Shown: positions 15,745 to 25,280, counted from the stretch's first letter. The stretch: DNA of 64,000 nucleotides from Streptoalloteichus hindustanus (GCF_900129375.1 NZ_FQVN01000011.1:1-64000); one strand, 5' to 3'. Made by a program: numbers and translations. The notes: generated by a model not told the origin, from the letters alone.

Positions 15745-17052
15745 ATGGCCGAGAAGATCGCGGGGACGCCGAGACCTGCGGGGTGGGACGCGGCCACGAT
15801 CTACCGCTGGTTCCACGAGGGCAAGGACGTCAGCCAGACGACCCATCCCACCTCGGAGCAGTGGCGCAAGATCGGCGAGAAGTACGACGCCATCAAGCAG
15901 ATGGTCGATGGCTCAGTGCGCAAGCACCAGGGCTCCTGGGAGGGCCGAGCGGCCGATGCGGCAGGGGCGGCCATGTCTCCGCTGGCAGCCTGGGCGGAGG
16001 AAGCCAAGCGGGTCACGGAAGGCGTCGCCAGCAGGGTCGGGGACCAGGGGTCGGCGTTCGTCGACACCAAGCACAGGGTCGAGAAGCCGCAGGATCTTCC
16101 GGACAAGCCGTTTCTGAACGACTACAAGCCGTGGACGACCGACTACGACAAGGCGGTCAGCGCGAGCAAGGCGGTCGAGGCCAAGAACCGGCAGGCTGTC
16201 GAGACTTACGGGACGGTCACTCAGCACAACGTCAGCACGCTGCCGACGTTCACTCCGCCGCCCTCGATCAACTCCAACGTGAGCACGTCGGACTTGAGGC
16301 AGGTGGACCCCGGATATCGGGACCACAACGTGGATTCCACGCGCGACGTCACTCGGACCACCTCGGTGGATCGGCAGTCCTCCGACCGTTTCGCCCCAGT
16401 CGACCCGAGGTCCGTGCGGCCGATTGGTCCCCCGCCGCCTGGCCCGGCCGTGGTGGACCCGCCGCCCGCGCGGACCGATCCGTCCTGGGGGAAACCAGGG
16501 CAGGGTGGCACTGATCCGGGGTGGCGCCCGGGCGACCACGGCGGCGTTCGGCCGCCCTACCCGGGGCCGACTCCGCCGACCCCGGTTCTTCCCCCTGGCG
16601 GTGGCCTGCGGAACCCCGGTGGGATTCCTCCTCGCACGCCGATCCGAGGCGGTCTGCCCGGTCAGAACCCACAGGGATACCCCGGGGGTCCTGGCGGTGG
16701 CGGACGTGGGCTTCCCGGCGGTGGACCTGGTGCCGGCTTCGGGCCTCGGGGTTCCGCCGGGTTCGGGCCAGGGGGCCTCGGTGGTCCTGGCCAGGCCGGA
16801 CCGCTTGGTCCCGGTGGCAGCACCGGCGCTGGCAACTTCCCTTCCACAGCGCGCCCTCTCGGCATGCCGGAGGGAAACCCGGCGAACCGAGGTGGCCCCG
16901 GGATGGCTGGAGCGCCCGGTGCCGGTGCGGGGCGCAAGGAAGAGGACAAGGAACACCAGCGTCCGGACTACTTGCTGGAGGACCCTGACGTCTACGGCGA
17001 TGACCGGAAGGTCGCGCCCCCGGTGATCGGCGAGTTCCCGCCCAGGAACTGA
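15745..17052 (+). CDS. PPE-like type VII secretion substrate with Pro/Gly-rich C-terminus
   Basis: The 435-residue protein has an N-terminal helical domain (about residues 10-180) with a WxG-like turn (GSWEGRAADAAG near residue 65) and predicted helices on each side, as in PPE/WXG proteins. Residues about 215-390 are a disordered Pro/Gly-rich region. The conserved C-terminus contains YLLED (a YxxxD-type secretion signal) and the VAPPVIGEFP block common at the end of such proteins in this group. Secretion through a type VII system is likely, with the downstream EspG as its chaperone. No ESX core ATPase or membrane gene lies in the window, so the machinery must be elsewhere. Confidence 0.78.
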   Translation: MAEKIAGTPRPAGWDAATIYRWFHEGKDVSQTTHPTSEQWRKIGEKYDAIKQMVDGSVRKHQGSWEGRAADAAGAAMSPLAAWAEEAKRVTEGVASRVGDQGSAFVDTKHRVEKPQDLPDKPFLNDYKPWTTDYDKAVSASKAVEAKNRQAVETYGTVTQHNVSTLPTFTPPPSINSNVSTSDLRQVDPGYRDHNVDSTRDVTRTTSVDRQSSDRFAPVDPRSVRPIGPPPPGPAVVDPPPARTDPSWGKPGQGGTDPGWRPGDHGGVRPPYPGPTPPTPVLPPGGGLRNPGGIPPRTPIRGGLPGQNPQGYPGGPGGGGRGLPGGGPGAGFGPRGSAGFGPGGLGGPGQAGPLGPGGSTGAGNFPSTARPLGMPEGNPANRGGPGMAGAPGAGAGRKEEDKEHQRPDYLLEDPDVYGDDRKVAPPVIGEFPPRN

Positions 17053-17104
17053 TCTGCCCACCGCCACTCGGCACCACCACGACCTAGCCCGAGAGGATCA
17101 CTTG

Positions 17105-17872
17105 ATGCTGCGCGCGAGCGTGGCCCTGTCCGTGCTGGCCTACGACGTGCTCTGGCAGCACCACGGTCTTGACGAGAAACCCAACGCACTGCACACCCCC
17201 TCTCCCGGCGCGACCGAGGAGGAGCGGGCGGTTCTGGAACACCAGGCGTGGCAGGAACTCGACCGGAGCGGTCTGGTCCACAATGGACGGATCGACGAGG
17301 ACCTGGTCGAGGCCCTGTCCCTGCTCGCCCGGCCCGCCGAGGAGGTCTACGCCTGGGTCAACCAGACCGAGGGGCCGGACTACACGGTGCTTGCCGCGCT
17401 CCGCGGTGGTGACGCGGTTCTGGCCGTCCTCACCAGGGAGGAGTTGCGGCTGCATCCGGTTCGGCCCACCGCCCTGGTGGAGACCCTGGTCTCCGCGCTG
17501 CCCGACGTGCCGGCCGCGCGGGGCCGCTCCCTGAGCACGCCCGCCGACCAGCTCTCCCAGCCGCCGGCCGACCCGGACAACTGGCTGGAGGAGGTCCGAC
17601 CGATCGACTCCGACGGAAACGGACAGGCGCACAACGTGCTGGCCCTGCCCCGCACCGGTGGCGGACAACTCCACGTCGCGGTCCGGGACCGGCTCGGGCA
17701 GCGTCGCCGCGCCCCGCATCCGGTCACGTTCATCGACACCACCGAAGGTCGCTGGCTGACCCAACTCCGTCCCGATCCCCACCGGCAGCCCTGGGTGGTG
17801 CTCACGCCCGCCGACTCCCGTCTTCTCACCGCCCGTCTCCACGAGATGCGCGCCGAGCTGACCCGCGCCTGA
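17105..17872 (+). CDS. espG: ESX secretion-associated protein EspG
   Basis: EspG proteins are cytosolic chaperones that bind PE-PPE dimers and deliver them to the type VII secretion machine. This protein of about 255 residues has the family features: an N-terminal LSVLAYDVLWQHHGL segment, a central TVLAALRGGDAVLAVLTREE strand region and a C-terminal FIDTTEGRWL motif. It starts 52 bp after the PPE-like gene behind a GAGAGG site. A TTG codon directly precedes the ATG and is an alternative start. It completes the substrate-chaperone pairing of this locus. Confidence 0.85.
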   Translation: MLRASVALSVLAYDVLWQHHGLDEKPNALHTPSPGATEEERAVLEHQAWQELDRSGLVHNGRIDEDLVEALSLLARPAEEVYAWVNQTEGPDYTVLAALRGGDAVLAVLTREELRLHPVRPTALVETLVSALPDVPAARGRSLSTPADQLSQPPADPDNWLEEVRPIDSDGNGQAHNVLALPRTGGGQLHVAVRDRLGQRRRAPHPVTFIDTTEGRWLTQLRPDPHRQPWVVLTPADSRLLTARLHEMRAELTRA

Positions 17873-17947
17873 CCAGGTGTCCGAAATCCCTCCGGGACTA
17901 GGCCGTTCGGGCGAGTTCTGTCGGCGGGATGGGGCAAGCTTGCGGAC

Positions 17948-18454
17948 ATGCCAAACCTCGTCGGCCCTGTCCCGGACGAGCGCAGCGCGCTCCTGGCCTT
18001 CCTCGACCGGCAGCGGGTCGCGCTGCGCGCGACGCTGGACGGCCTGACCGAGGAGCAGGCGCGGGCCACGCCCAGCGCCAGCTCGCTGTCCCTGGCCGGT
18101 CTGCTCCGGCACGTCATCCGCACCGAGCGGCGCTGGGTCGTCGCGGGGCTGGCCGGGCGGCCGTTGCCCGGGCTGTGGCCGATCGAGGGCTGGGGCGAGG
18201 TGGAGTTCGCCCCCACCGAGGCGGACACCGTGCCGGCGCTGCTCGACGCCTACGAGGCGGCGGCCAAGGAGACCGCCGAGATCGTGGCCGGCGTCGAGGA
18301 CCTGGGTCAGGCGTGCGCGGCTCCGGAGTGCGCGCACTGGTCGGCGCGGTGGGTGCTCCACCACCTGATCGAGGAGACCGCCCGGCACGCGGGCCACGCG
18401 GACATCATCCGCGAGTCGCTGGACGGCGCGACCGGGCTCGACCAGCGCGCCTGA
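17948..18454 (+). CDS. DinB-family protein (DUF664, mycothiol-transferase-like)
   Basis: This 168-residue four-helix protein has the DinB/DUF664 pattern: LLRHVIRTERRW around residue 58 and HHLIEETARHAGHADIIRE near residue 139, which together supply three histidines for a divalent metal. Such actinobacterial proteins are thought to transfer mycothiol or act in thiol-dependent detoxification. The substrate is unknown. It stands alone, 75 bp after EspG and convergent with the RND gene. Confidence 0.85.
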   Translation: MPNLVGPVPDERSALLAFLDRQRVALRATLDGLTEEQARATPSASSLSLAGLLRHVIRTERRWVVAGLAGRPLPGLWPIEGWGEVEFAPTEADTVPALLDAYEAAAKETAEIVAGVEDLGQACAAPECAHWSARWVLHHLIEETARHAGHADIIRESLDGATGLDQRA

Positions 18455-18572
18455 GCCGCCCGCGCTCCGACGACCATCCTCAGTGGACGGTCACGGCGCG
18501 AGGCGGGAGAACGAAGTGGCGCCGGAGTTCCCCTCCCCCCAGGGAACTCCGGCGCCACAACAGGTTCCAGGG

Positions 18573-21500
18573 TCAGGCGCCCGAGGGCACTGCCTCCCTG
18601 GCGTCGGTCACGGTCTCCTCCGCCGGCGGCTGGTTCCGCCGGTCGCGGCGGCGACGGGACCGCTCCTTGGCGCCCTCCACGAGCGAGTACAGCACCGGCA
18701 CCACGACCAGCGTGAGCAGCGTGGAGCTGACCAGACCGCCGATGACCACCACGGCCAGCGGCTGCGAGATGAAGCCGCCGCCCCCGGTCAGACCCAGGGA
18801 CATCGGCACCAGCGCGCAGATCGTGGCCACCGCGGTCATCAGGATCGGCCGCAGCCGGTGCCGGCCGCCCTCGATCACCGACTCGGCGACGCCCATCCCG
18901 CTGGCGCGGTAGGTGTTGACCAGGTCGATCAGGACGATCGCGTTGGTCACGACGATGCCGATGAGCATCAGCAACCCGATCAGCGCCGGCACGCCCAGCG
19001 GCGTCCCGGTGACCAGCAGCAGCCCGAGGGCGCCGGTCGCGGCGAACGGGATGGACACCAGCAGGATCAACGGCTGCACCAGGCTGCGGAACGTCGCGAC
19101 CATGATCACGAACACCAGGGCGATCGCGACGACCAGGGCGAGGCCGAGGTCGGCGAAGGCGTTCTGCTGGTCGGACGAGGCCCCGCCGAGCGAGTAGCTC
19201 GCGCCCGCCGGGAGGGTCAGCGCCTGCAACCGCCGCTGGAGCTCGGCGGTGACCGAACCGAGGTCCTTGTCGCCCGCGCTGGCGCTGATCGTCACGCTGC
19301 GCGCGCCGTCGATCCGGTTGATCTGCGTGGGCCCGGCGGTCGGCTTCACCTGGGCGACCGCGTCCAGGCGCACCGGGCCGGCCGCGGAGCGCAGCGGGAG
19401 GGCCCGCAGGGCGTCGAGGTTGGCCGGGGCCGTCCCCGCCCGCAGCACCACGTCCTGCTGGACGCCGTCGAGCACGGCCCTGCTCACGGTGGCGCCGCGG
19501 AAGGCCTCGCCGACCGCCTGGCCGATCTGCGCCTCGGTCAGCCCGTTCCTGGCCGCCGCCTGCCGGTCCACCTTCACGTCGACCATCGGCGCGTTGTCGG
19601 CCATGTTGCTGGTGACGTCCGCCGTGCCCGGGGTCTCGGCCACCACGGCCCGCACCTGCTCGGCCGCCGAACGCAGCACCGCCTCGTCCCTGGCCTGGAC
19701 GACGACCTCCAGCTTGGAGCCGCCACCCCCGCCGCCACCGCCCACGGTGACCTTGCCGACGTCCTGGAGCTTGCCGATCCGGTCCCGCACGGCGCGTTCG
19801 ATCGCCTTCTGGTCGCGGTCGGGGTCGGTGGTGATGGAGAAGCTGGCCTTCGCGGCGTCGCCGCCGCCAGGGCCGAAGCCGCCGCCACCGCCCACGGTGA
19901 CCTGGTAGGACCGCACACCGTCCACCTTGGACACCGCCTCCTCGACCCGCTTCGCCGCGGCGTCGGTGCCCTCCAGGCTGGTCCCCACCGGCATGCGCTG
20001 GCTGATCGTGAGGGTGTTGCCCCCGGCGTCGTCCAGGAAGTTGGTCTTCAGGCCGGGCACCAGCGCGAGCGTGCCGACGAAGATGCCGCCGGCGATGGCC
20101 AGGGTGGCCACGCGGTGCCGCAGCGACCAGCGGAGGACGGGGACATAGGAGCGCTGCAGCAGGCCGCGCCGCTCCCGCTCGTCGGCCTCGGTCCGCACCC
20201 GCTCGGGGTCCTCGCCGGGGCGGGCGGACGGCTTGAGGAACCAGTACGCGAGCACCGGGATGACGGTCAGCGACACGACCAGCGACGCCAGCAGCGCCAC
20301 GGTCACGGTCAGCGCGAAGGGTCGGAACAACGCGCCGACCATGCCGCCGACCACCGCGATCGGGGCGAACACCGCGACCGTGGTGAGCGTCGAGGACGTG
20401 ACCGCGCCGGCCACCTCGCGCACGGCGGTGAGGATGCCGCGCCGCTTGTCCTCCCCGTAGCCCAGGTGCCGCTTGATGTTCTCCAGCACCACGATCGAGT
20501 CGTCGACCACCCGGCCGACGGCGATCGTCAACGCGCCGAGCGTGAGCATGTTCAGCGAGAAGTCGCCGATCCACAGCGAGATCAGCGCGACCAGCACCGA
20601 GAGCGGGATGGACACCGCGGTGACCAGCGTGGACCGCACGGACATCAGGAACACCAGGATGACCAGCACCGCGAAGGCCAGGCCGAGCAGGCCCTCGGTG
20701 GTCAGGCCCTCGACCGAGCGCTCCACGAACGGCGCCTGGTCGAAGACCACCGTCAGCTTCGCGCCGTCGCCCAGGGCGGTCCGCAGCTTGGGCAGCAGGT
20801 CGTTGACGGCGTGCGAGATCCGCACCGCGTTGCCGTCCGGCGTCGCGGTCACCGCGATCCCCAGGCTCGGCTGGCCGTCGGTCCTGGTCAGCGTGGTCGA
20901 CTCGGCCGCGCTCGCCGAGACGGTCGCGACGTCGCCGAGCCGCACCGGGGCCGGAGCCGCGCCGCCGCGCTGACCCCCGGCGCCGGGGACACCGGCGACC
21001 GGCGCGAGGTAGATGTCGCGGATCTCGTCGAGCGAGGCGAACGTGCCGCCGACGGACACGGTCGAGGACTTGCCGTCCTGGGTCAGCGTGCCGCCGGGCA
21101 GCGGCAGGCCGCTGGCCTTCAGCAACGCGCCCAGCGACGTGGTGTCCAACCCGGCCTGGGCCAGCTTGGCCGTGTCGGGCGTGATCGTCACGACCGGGTC
21201 GGGAGCGCCGGTCAGGCTCGCCTCGCGCACGCCGGCGACGGCCTGGATGTCCGGCAGCGCGACCTGGCGCAGCTTCCGCGCGAACTGCTGCTGGTCGCCC
21301 GGACCGCTGGCGGCGAGCTGGATGACCGGCAGGTCGGAGGTGCTGCCGGTGAACAGGTGCGGGTCGACGCCGGTGGGCAGTTTGCCCCGGACCTGGCTGA
21401 TCGCCCGCTCGACGTGGCCGCTGGCGTCGGCGATCTTCGTGCCGTAGTCGAACGCCACCTGCACGGTGGACGAGCCGGCGCGGGAGAACGAGGTGACCTT

Positions 21501-21737
21501 CTTCACCCCGGCCACCCCGCGCACCGCCTGCTCGATCGGCAGGGTCACCTGTTGCTCGGCCGTGGCCGGGCTGGAGCCCGGGTAGGCGGAGCTGACGAAC
21601 ACCGCCGGGAACTCCAGGTCCGGCAGCATCTGTTGTTTCAACGACGGGATGGCCCAGGCCCCGAAACCGGTGATCGCGACCGCGACCAACGCGATCAGGC
21701 CGCGGTGGGCGAGGCTGAGTCTCGCCAAGAAAGACAT
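18573..21737 (-). CDS. RND family efflux permease (AcrB/MdtB-like)
   Basis: This 1054-residue inner membrane protein has the full resistance-nodulation-division layout. TM1 lies near residues 12-30, followed by a large extracytoplasmic loop starting PDLEFPAVFVSSAYPG. A central TM bundle includes the AITIAVGRVVDDSIVVLENI motif with the DD proton relay. A second large loop and C-terminal TM helices follow. Two Gly-rich strings of seven to nine glycines occur in the second loop. The ATG at 21737 (MSFLARLSLAHRGL) is preferred over an upstream start because of a GGGGAGAG site and family length. No membrane-fusion or outer membrane partner is adjacent, as is usual in Gram-positives. It diverges from a two-component system that probably controls it. 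Confidence 0.93.
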   Translation of the reverse strand: MSFLARLSLAHRGLIALVAVAITGFGAWAIPSLKQQMLPDLEFPAVFVSSAYPGSSPATAEQQVTLPIEQAVRGVAGVKKVTSFSRAGSSTVQVAFDYGTKIADASGHVERAISQVRGKLPTGVDPHLFTGSTSDLPVIQLAASGPGDQQQFARKLRQVALPDIQAVAGVREASLTGAPDPVVTITPDTAKLAQAGLDTTSLGALLKASGLPLPGGTLTQDGKSSTVSVGGTFASLDEIRDIYLAPVAGVPGAGGQRGGAAPAPVRLGDVATVSASAAESTTLTRTDGQPSLGIAVTATPDGNAVRISHAVNDLLPKLRTALGDGAKLTVVFDQAPFVERSVEGLTTEGLLGLAFAVLVILVFLMSVRSTLVTAVSIPLSVLVALISLWIGDFSLNMLTLGALTIAVGRVVDDSIVVLENIKRHLGYGEDKRRGILTAVREVAGAVTSSTLTTVAVFAPIAVVGGMVGALFRPFALTVTVALLASLVVSLTVIPVLAYWFLKPSARPGEDPERVRTEADERERRGLLQRSYVPVLRWSLRHRVATLAIAGGIFVGTLALVPGLKTNFLDDAGGNTLTISQRMPVGTSLEGTDAAAKRVEEAVSKVDGVRSYQVTVGGGGGFGPGGGDAAKASFSITTDPDRDQKAIERAVRDRIGKLQDVGKVTVGGGGGGGGSKLEVVVQARDEAVLRSAAEQVRAVVAETPGTADVTSNMADNAPMVDVKVDRQAAARNGLTEAQIGQAVGEAFRGATVSRAVLDGVQQDVVLRAGTAPANLDALRALPLRSAAGPVRLDAVAQVKPTAGPTQINRIDGARSVTISASAGDKDLGSVTAELQRRLQALTLPAGASYSLGGASSDQQNAFADLGLALVVAIALVFVIMVATFRSLVQPLILLVSIPFAATGALGLLLVTGTPLGVPALIGLLMLIGIVVTNAIVLIDLVNTYRASGMGVAESVIEGGRHRLRPILMTAVATICALVPMSLGLTGGGGFISQPLAVVVIGGLVSSTLLTLVVVPVLYSLVEGAKERSRRRRDRRNQPPAEETVTDAREAVPSGA

Positions 21738-21835
21738 CGCTGGTTCTCTCCCCCTCGAAAAGCAAGCCGCACGACGGGTGGCGGCCCTGCCCCGACCAGC
21801 CCAACACGCCCGCCCGAACACCAGCTCCAACGAAC

Positions 21836-21894
21836 CTGAAAGACAGCTGAAAATCACGCCGCGCCGAGCACGTGCGGCTTCAGGGGACTTTCAG
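21836..21894. promoter_or_regulatory. OmpR-type direct repeats between RND and response regulator genes
   Basis: On the plus strand CTGAAA occurs at 21836-21841 and 21847-21852, an 11-bp period. On the minus strand CTGAAAG (21894-21888) and CTGAAG (21883-21878) repeat the same 11-bp spacing. These two opposed tandem sites fit binding of a phosphorylated OmpR-family dimer controlling both divergent units. Confidence 0.55.
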
Positions 21895-21946
21895 CTCCAC
21901 AGTGCACGCTGGTGCGGCACACGCCGAGCGCGAGGAGGGGACGGCG

Positions 21947-22684
21947 ATGGCGACGCCGGAGGCGGAGCGGGACGGCGACCGGAGGACCCGGCTGCTGGTG
22001 GTGGACGACGAGCCCACGATCCTGGAGCTGCTCGCCGCCAGCCTGCGCTTCGTCGGGTTCGAGGTGCGGACCGCCGAGTCCGGGACCGAGGCGCTCGCGG
22101 TGGCCGCCCAGTTCCAGCCGGACCTGCTGGTCCTCGACGTCATGCTGCCCGACCTCGACGGCTTCACGGTGACCCGGCGGCTGCGCTCCGGCGGCACGCG
22201 GGTGCCCGTGGTGTTCCTGACCGCTCGGGACGCCACCGAGGACAAGATCACCGGGCTGACCATCGGCGGCGACGACTACGTCACCAAGCCGTTCAGCCTG
22301 GAGGAGGTCGTCGCCCGCATCCGCGCGGTGCTGCGCCGCGCGCGCCCCGAACTGGCCGGGCCGGAGGAGGGCGGGGACGACGGCGTGCTGCGGTTCGCCG
22401 ACCTGGAGCTGGACGAGGACACGCACGACGTGCGCCGGGCGGGCCGGCTGGTCCGGCTGTCGCCCACCGAGTACAAGCTGCTGCACTACCTGCTGCTCAA
22501 CGCCGACAAGGTGCTCAGCAAGGCGCAGATCCTCGACCACGTCTGGCGGTACGACTTCGCCGGCGACGCGCGAATCGTGGAGTCCTACATCAGCCTGCTC
22601 CGCCGGAAGATCGACACGGTGGACCCGCCGCTCATCCACACGCTGCGCGGCTTCGGCTACAGCCTGCGGCTCCCCCGCGGATGA
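21947..22684 (+). CDS. OmpR-family two-component response regulator
   Basis: This 245-residue regulator has a receiver domain (about residues 15-130) with VVDDEP, phospho-acceptor Asp64 in LVLDVMLPD and Lys114 in YVTKPF. A C-terminal winged helix (about 150-240) contains RLSPTEYKLLHYLL and ESYISLLRRKID. The ATG at 21947 follows GAGGAGGGG. Its stop overlaps the kinase start by 4 nt. Direct CTGAAA repeats upstream suggest it regulates itself and the divergent RND permease. Confidence 0.95.
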   Translation: MATPEAERDGDRRTRLLVVDDEPTILELLAASLRFVGFEVRTAESGTEALAVAAQFQPDLLVLDVMLPDLDGFTVTRRLRSGGTRVPVVFLTARDATEDKITGLTIGGDDYVTKPFSLEEVVARIRAVLRRARPELAGPEEGGDDGVLRFADLELDEDTHDVRRAGRLVRLSPTEYKLLHYLLLNADKVLSKAQILDHVWRYDFAGDARIVESYISLLRRKIDTVDPPLIHTLRGFGYSLRLPRG

Positions 22685-24207
22685 GCCGGCGACCCCTGCG
22701 CGCCAGGACCGGCGGCGCGTCGTTGCGGGCCCGGCTGCTGGTGGGCCTGCTCGTGCTGGCCGGTTTCGGGCTGCTCGGCGCCCACGCCGCCTCCGCCGCG
22801 TTGCTGCGCGGTTACCTGACCTCCCAGATCGACGACGGGCTCAACGCCACGCACGGCCAGCTCGCCACGCTGGAGCAGCAGCAGGGCATCGACCTGCTCA
22901 CCCGCGGCGACGCGACCGTGAGCGACGAGGTGCGCGGCGAGATCCCCCGGGAGCTGGTGATCGAGTACCACGCCCCCGACGGGGTGCTCTGGCTCCGGCT
23001 GTCCGGCGCCCGCGACGCCGCGCCGCCCGCCCTGCCGAAGCTCGACCTCGCCGCCGCCAGGGAGCTGGCGGGTCAACCGTTCGAGGTCGGTTCGACCAAC
23101 GGCGACCGCCGGCCGCACTACCGCGTGCTCGTCCGGGTCATTCCCGGTGACAAGGGGGTGGCGGTCGTCGCGGTGGACACCGCGCCCCGGCACGCCACCG
23201 TGCGCCGGCTGGTGCTGATCGAGCTGGTGGTCACGCTCGTCGTGCTCGTGGTGCTGGTCCTGCTGGGCAGGGGGGTGGTCCGGCTGGCGCTGCGCCCGCT
23301 CGACGACGTGGAGGACACCGCAGAGTCGATCATCAGCGGGGGCGACCTGTCCCGCAGGGTGCCGGTGACCGGCTCCCAGCCGTCCGAGATCGGCCGGCTC
23401 GCCACGACGCTCAACACCATGCTCGGCCAGATCGAACGGGCCTTCCGCCAGCGGGCCGACTCGGAGGCCCGGCTGCGGCGGTTCGTCGCCGACGCCAGCC
23501 ACGAGCTGCGCACGCCGCTGGCCGGCATCCGGGGCCTGGCCGAGCTGCACCGGCAGGGCGCGGTGCGGGACGAGGCGGAGACCCGCCGGCTGGTCGGCCG
23601 GATCGAGGCCGAGGCGACCAGGATGAGCCTGCTCGTCGACGACCTGCTGCTGCTGGCCAGGATGGACGAGGAGCGGCGGTGGCGGCGCGAGCCGGTGGAC
23701 CTCGTGCCGGTCGCGGTGGAGGCGATGGAGTCGGCCAGGGCGGTGGACCCGCACCGCCCGCTGAGCCTGGTGATCCTGCCGGAGTCCGGCGGGGACGACG
23801 TCCCGCCGGCGACCGTGCTCGGCGACGAGGTCCGGCTCCACCAGGTGGCCGCCAACCTGCTGGGCAACGCGTTGACCCACACGCCGCCCGGCACGCCGAT
23901 CGTCGTGCGGGTGGGCGTGGACGACGGGCTGCGGCACGGCCTGCTGGAGGTCGTCGACCGGGGTCCCGGGCTGACGCCCGAGCAGGTCGAGCGGGTCTTC
24001 GAGCGCTTCTACCGGGGCGACCCCGCGCGCACCAGGCCGCACAGCCGCACCGGGTACAGCGGGACCGGACTCGGACTGTCCATTGTGGACGCCATCGTGA
24101 CGGCCCACCGGGGCCGGGTGGAGTACCGGCCGACGCCGGGCGGCGGGGCCACCTTCCGGGTCACGCTGCCCCTGGCCGGCCACGGGGAGGACGGCGACAC
24201 CCCCTGA
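22681..24207 (+). CDS. Sensor histidine kinase
   Basis: The 508-residue membrane kinase has TM1 (about residues 20-42), an extracytoplasmic sensor region of about 130 residues, TM2 (about 178-200) and a HAMP linker. The dimerization box is FVADASHELRTPLAG, with the phospho-histidine near residue 274. The catalytic domain shows an N-box (ANLLGNALTHTP), a G1 box (DRGPGLTPEQ) and a G2 box (GTGLGLSIV). The ATG lies inside the regulator stop (ATGA), so the pair is co-translated. The architecture matches the TrcS/CutS group, which often senses cell-envelope stress. The signal is unknown. Confidence 0.95.
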   Translation: MSRRPLRARTGGASLRARLLVGLLVLAGFGLLGAHAASAALLRGYLTSQIDDGLNATHGQLATLEQQQGIDLLTRGDATVSDEVRGEIPRELVIEYHAPDGVLWLRLSGARDAAPPALPKLDLAAARELAGQPFEVGSTNGDRRPHYRVLVRVIPGDKGVAVVAVDTAPRHATVRRLVLIELVVTLVVLVVLVLLGRGVVRLALRPLDDVEDTAESIISGGDLSRRVPVTGSQPSEIGRLATTLNTMLGQIERAFRQRADSEARLRRFVADASHELRTPLAGIRGLAELHRQGAVRDEAETRRLVGRIEAEATRMSLLVDDLLLLARMDEERRWRREPVDLVPVAVEAMESARAVDPHRPLSLVILPESGGDDVPPATVLGDEVRLHQVAANLLGNALTHTPPGTPIVVRVGVDDGLRHGLLEVVDRGPGLTPEQVERVFERFYRGDPARTRPHSRTGYSGTGLGLSIVDAIVTAHRGRVEYRPTPGGGATFRVTLPLAGHGEDGDTP

Positions 24208-24538
24208 CCCGAACGGAGCAACGCCCCGCCCGACCCGTCCGGCCGGCCCGCTCGACGGACCCGTCCGGGACCGTTCCGCCGCTCGCGCGGCGGCGAACAG
24301 CGGGGCGCCGGACCGTCGAACCCGGTACGGCGGAAGAAAACCCCATCGCGCGACGGGGTGGGCGCGGCCAATAGGGTGAGCGTGACCGACCGGCCGCCGG
24401 ACGCCAACGCCGTCCACACCGGACACACGGATCTTGTGTCGAACGGGTGTTCTAGCATGCGCTCTGCGTGTCGGTCGGCCCGCCGCCCGGCACGTCGTCA
24501 GTCACCCCAGTCGACCTGGTCGAGAGGAAACAACCATC
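24208..24538. other. 331-bp intergenic region after the kinase
   Basis: It holds a CCGCCGC-TCGC-GCGGCGG hairpin at 24276-24293 that may terminate the two-component operon. A weaker CCCCATCG/CGACGGGG hairpin lies near 24345. The promoter of the next gene is presumably near 24440-24500. I see no coding signal. Confidence 0.4.
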
Positions 24539-25021
24539 GTGGTCTCGGACTCCCCTGTTCAGCACGACATCGAGGGCCAGCAGGACCACGGCGCGAGCGA
24601 CAGCCCGGCGCCGGTGACCAGCGACCAGCCCGGCGAGACGGCCACCCCGGCGACCCCGGTCACCCCGGCCGCCGAGGCCCCCGCCGCCGCTCCGGCCACC
24701 AGCGAGGGCGCGTCCGAGGGGCGCTCGCGCAAGAAGAGCACCGCGCGCAAGACCCGCACGGTGGCGCTCACCCTGACCGTCACCGGCACCGAGGACGGCG
24801 ACTGGCAGGCCGACCTGGTCCACGGCACCACGCGCGTGGTCCGCGGCCTGGCGGTGCCGGCGGCCTCGGTGGCGCGGGCGGCCAGGGAGCTGCACCCGGA
24901 CATCTCCGAGGGCATCGAGACGGTCCTGTCCACCGCCAGGGAGCAGCACCGCGCCCGCATGGAGCAGTTGGAGGCCGAGCTCCAGCGCGTCAAGCAGGCC
25001 CTGGCCGAGCTGGGCGAGTGA
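24539..25021 (+). CDS. DUF6319-like protein with acidic/Pro-Ala N-terminus and coiled coil
   Basis: The 160-residue product starts VVSDSPVQHDIEG at a GTG behind GAGAGGAAA. Residues 1-60 are a low-complexity Ala/Pro/Thr-rich tail. About residues 65-125 form the conserved part (RKTRTVALTLTVTGTEDGDW), and the C-terminal 35 residues are a likely coiled coil (REQHRARMEQLEAELQRVK). I associate it with DUF6319, a family restricted to actinobacteria with no known function. It stands alone between the two-component system and DUF1707 gene and is followed by strong terminators. Confidence 0.7.
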   Translation: MVSDSPVQHDIEGQQDHGASDSPAPVTSDQPGETATPATPVTPAAEAPAAAPATSEGASEGRSRKKSTARKTRTVALTLTVTGTEDGDWQADLVHGTTRVVRGLAVPAASVARAARELHPDISEGIETVLSTAREQHRARMEQLEAELQRVKQALAELGE

Positions 25022-25026
25022 TCGCC

Positions 25027-25054
25027 GCGTCCGGCGGCGCATGACGCCGGACGC
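25027..25054 (+). terminator. Hairpin 5 nt after the DUF6319-like gene
   Basis: GCGTCCGGCG and CGCCGGACGC form a perfect 10-bp stem with an 8-nt loop immediately after the stop codon at 25021. Confidence 0.65.
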
Positions 25055-25071
25055 CACCAGAAGAGCGACGA

Positions 25072-25106
25072 CGTGGGCGCGTGCGGTTTGTCCGCACGCG
25101 CCCACG
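25072..25106. terminator. Perfect 15-bp hairpin, second of a tandem pair
   Basis: CGTGGGCGCGTGCGG and CCGCACGCGCCCACG form a perfect 15-bp stem around TTTGT. With the preceding hairpin it makes a tandem terminator in a convergent gap, probably bidirectional. Confidence 0.65.
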
Positions 25107-25280
25107 CCCGTCACCGGCACCGCCCACCGTGGGTCGGTCGCTGACAGCCACACCGAATAAGGCCAGAGTGTGTGTCGGGGCACCGGCTGGCACGGCCCTC
25201 CGCTATCAGCCATCCCTCCCCTTACGGGCAAGGGAGGTTTCCACCCCTCTGGCCCGACCGCTAACGCGAGTCTCCGCGCG

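Noticed and set aside
25100-25280. A riboswitch before the DUF1707 or DUF6319-like gene
   Set aside because: The structured sequences lie downstream of both convergent genes, so they act as terminators rather than 5' aptamers. No known riboswitch core is visible.
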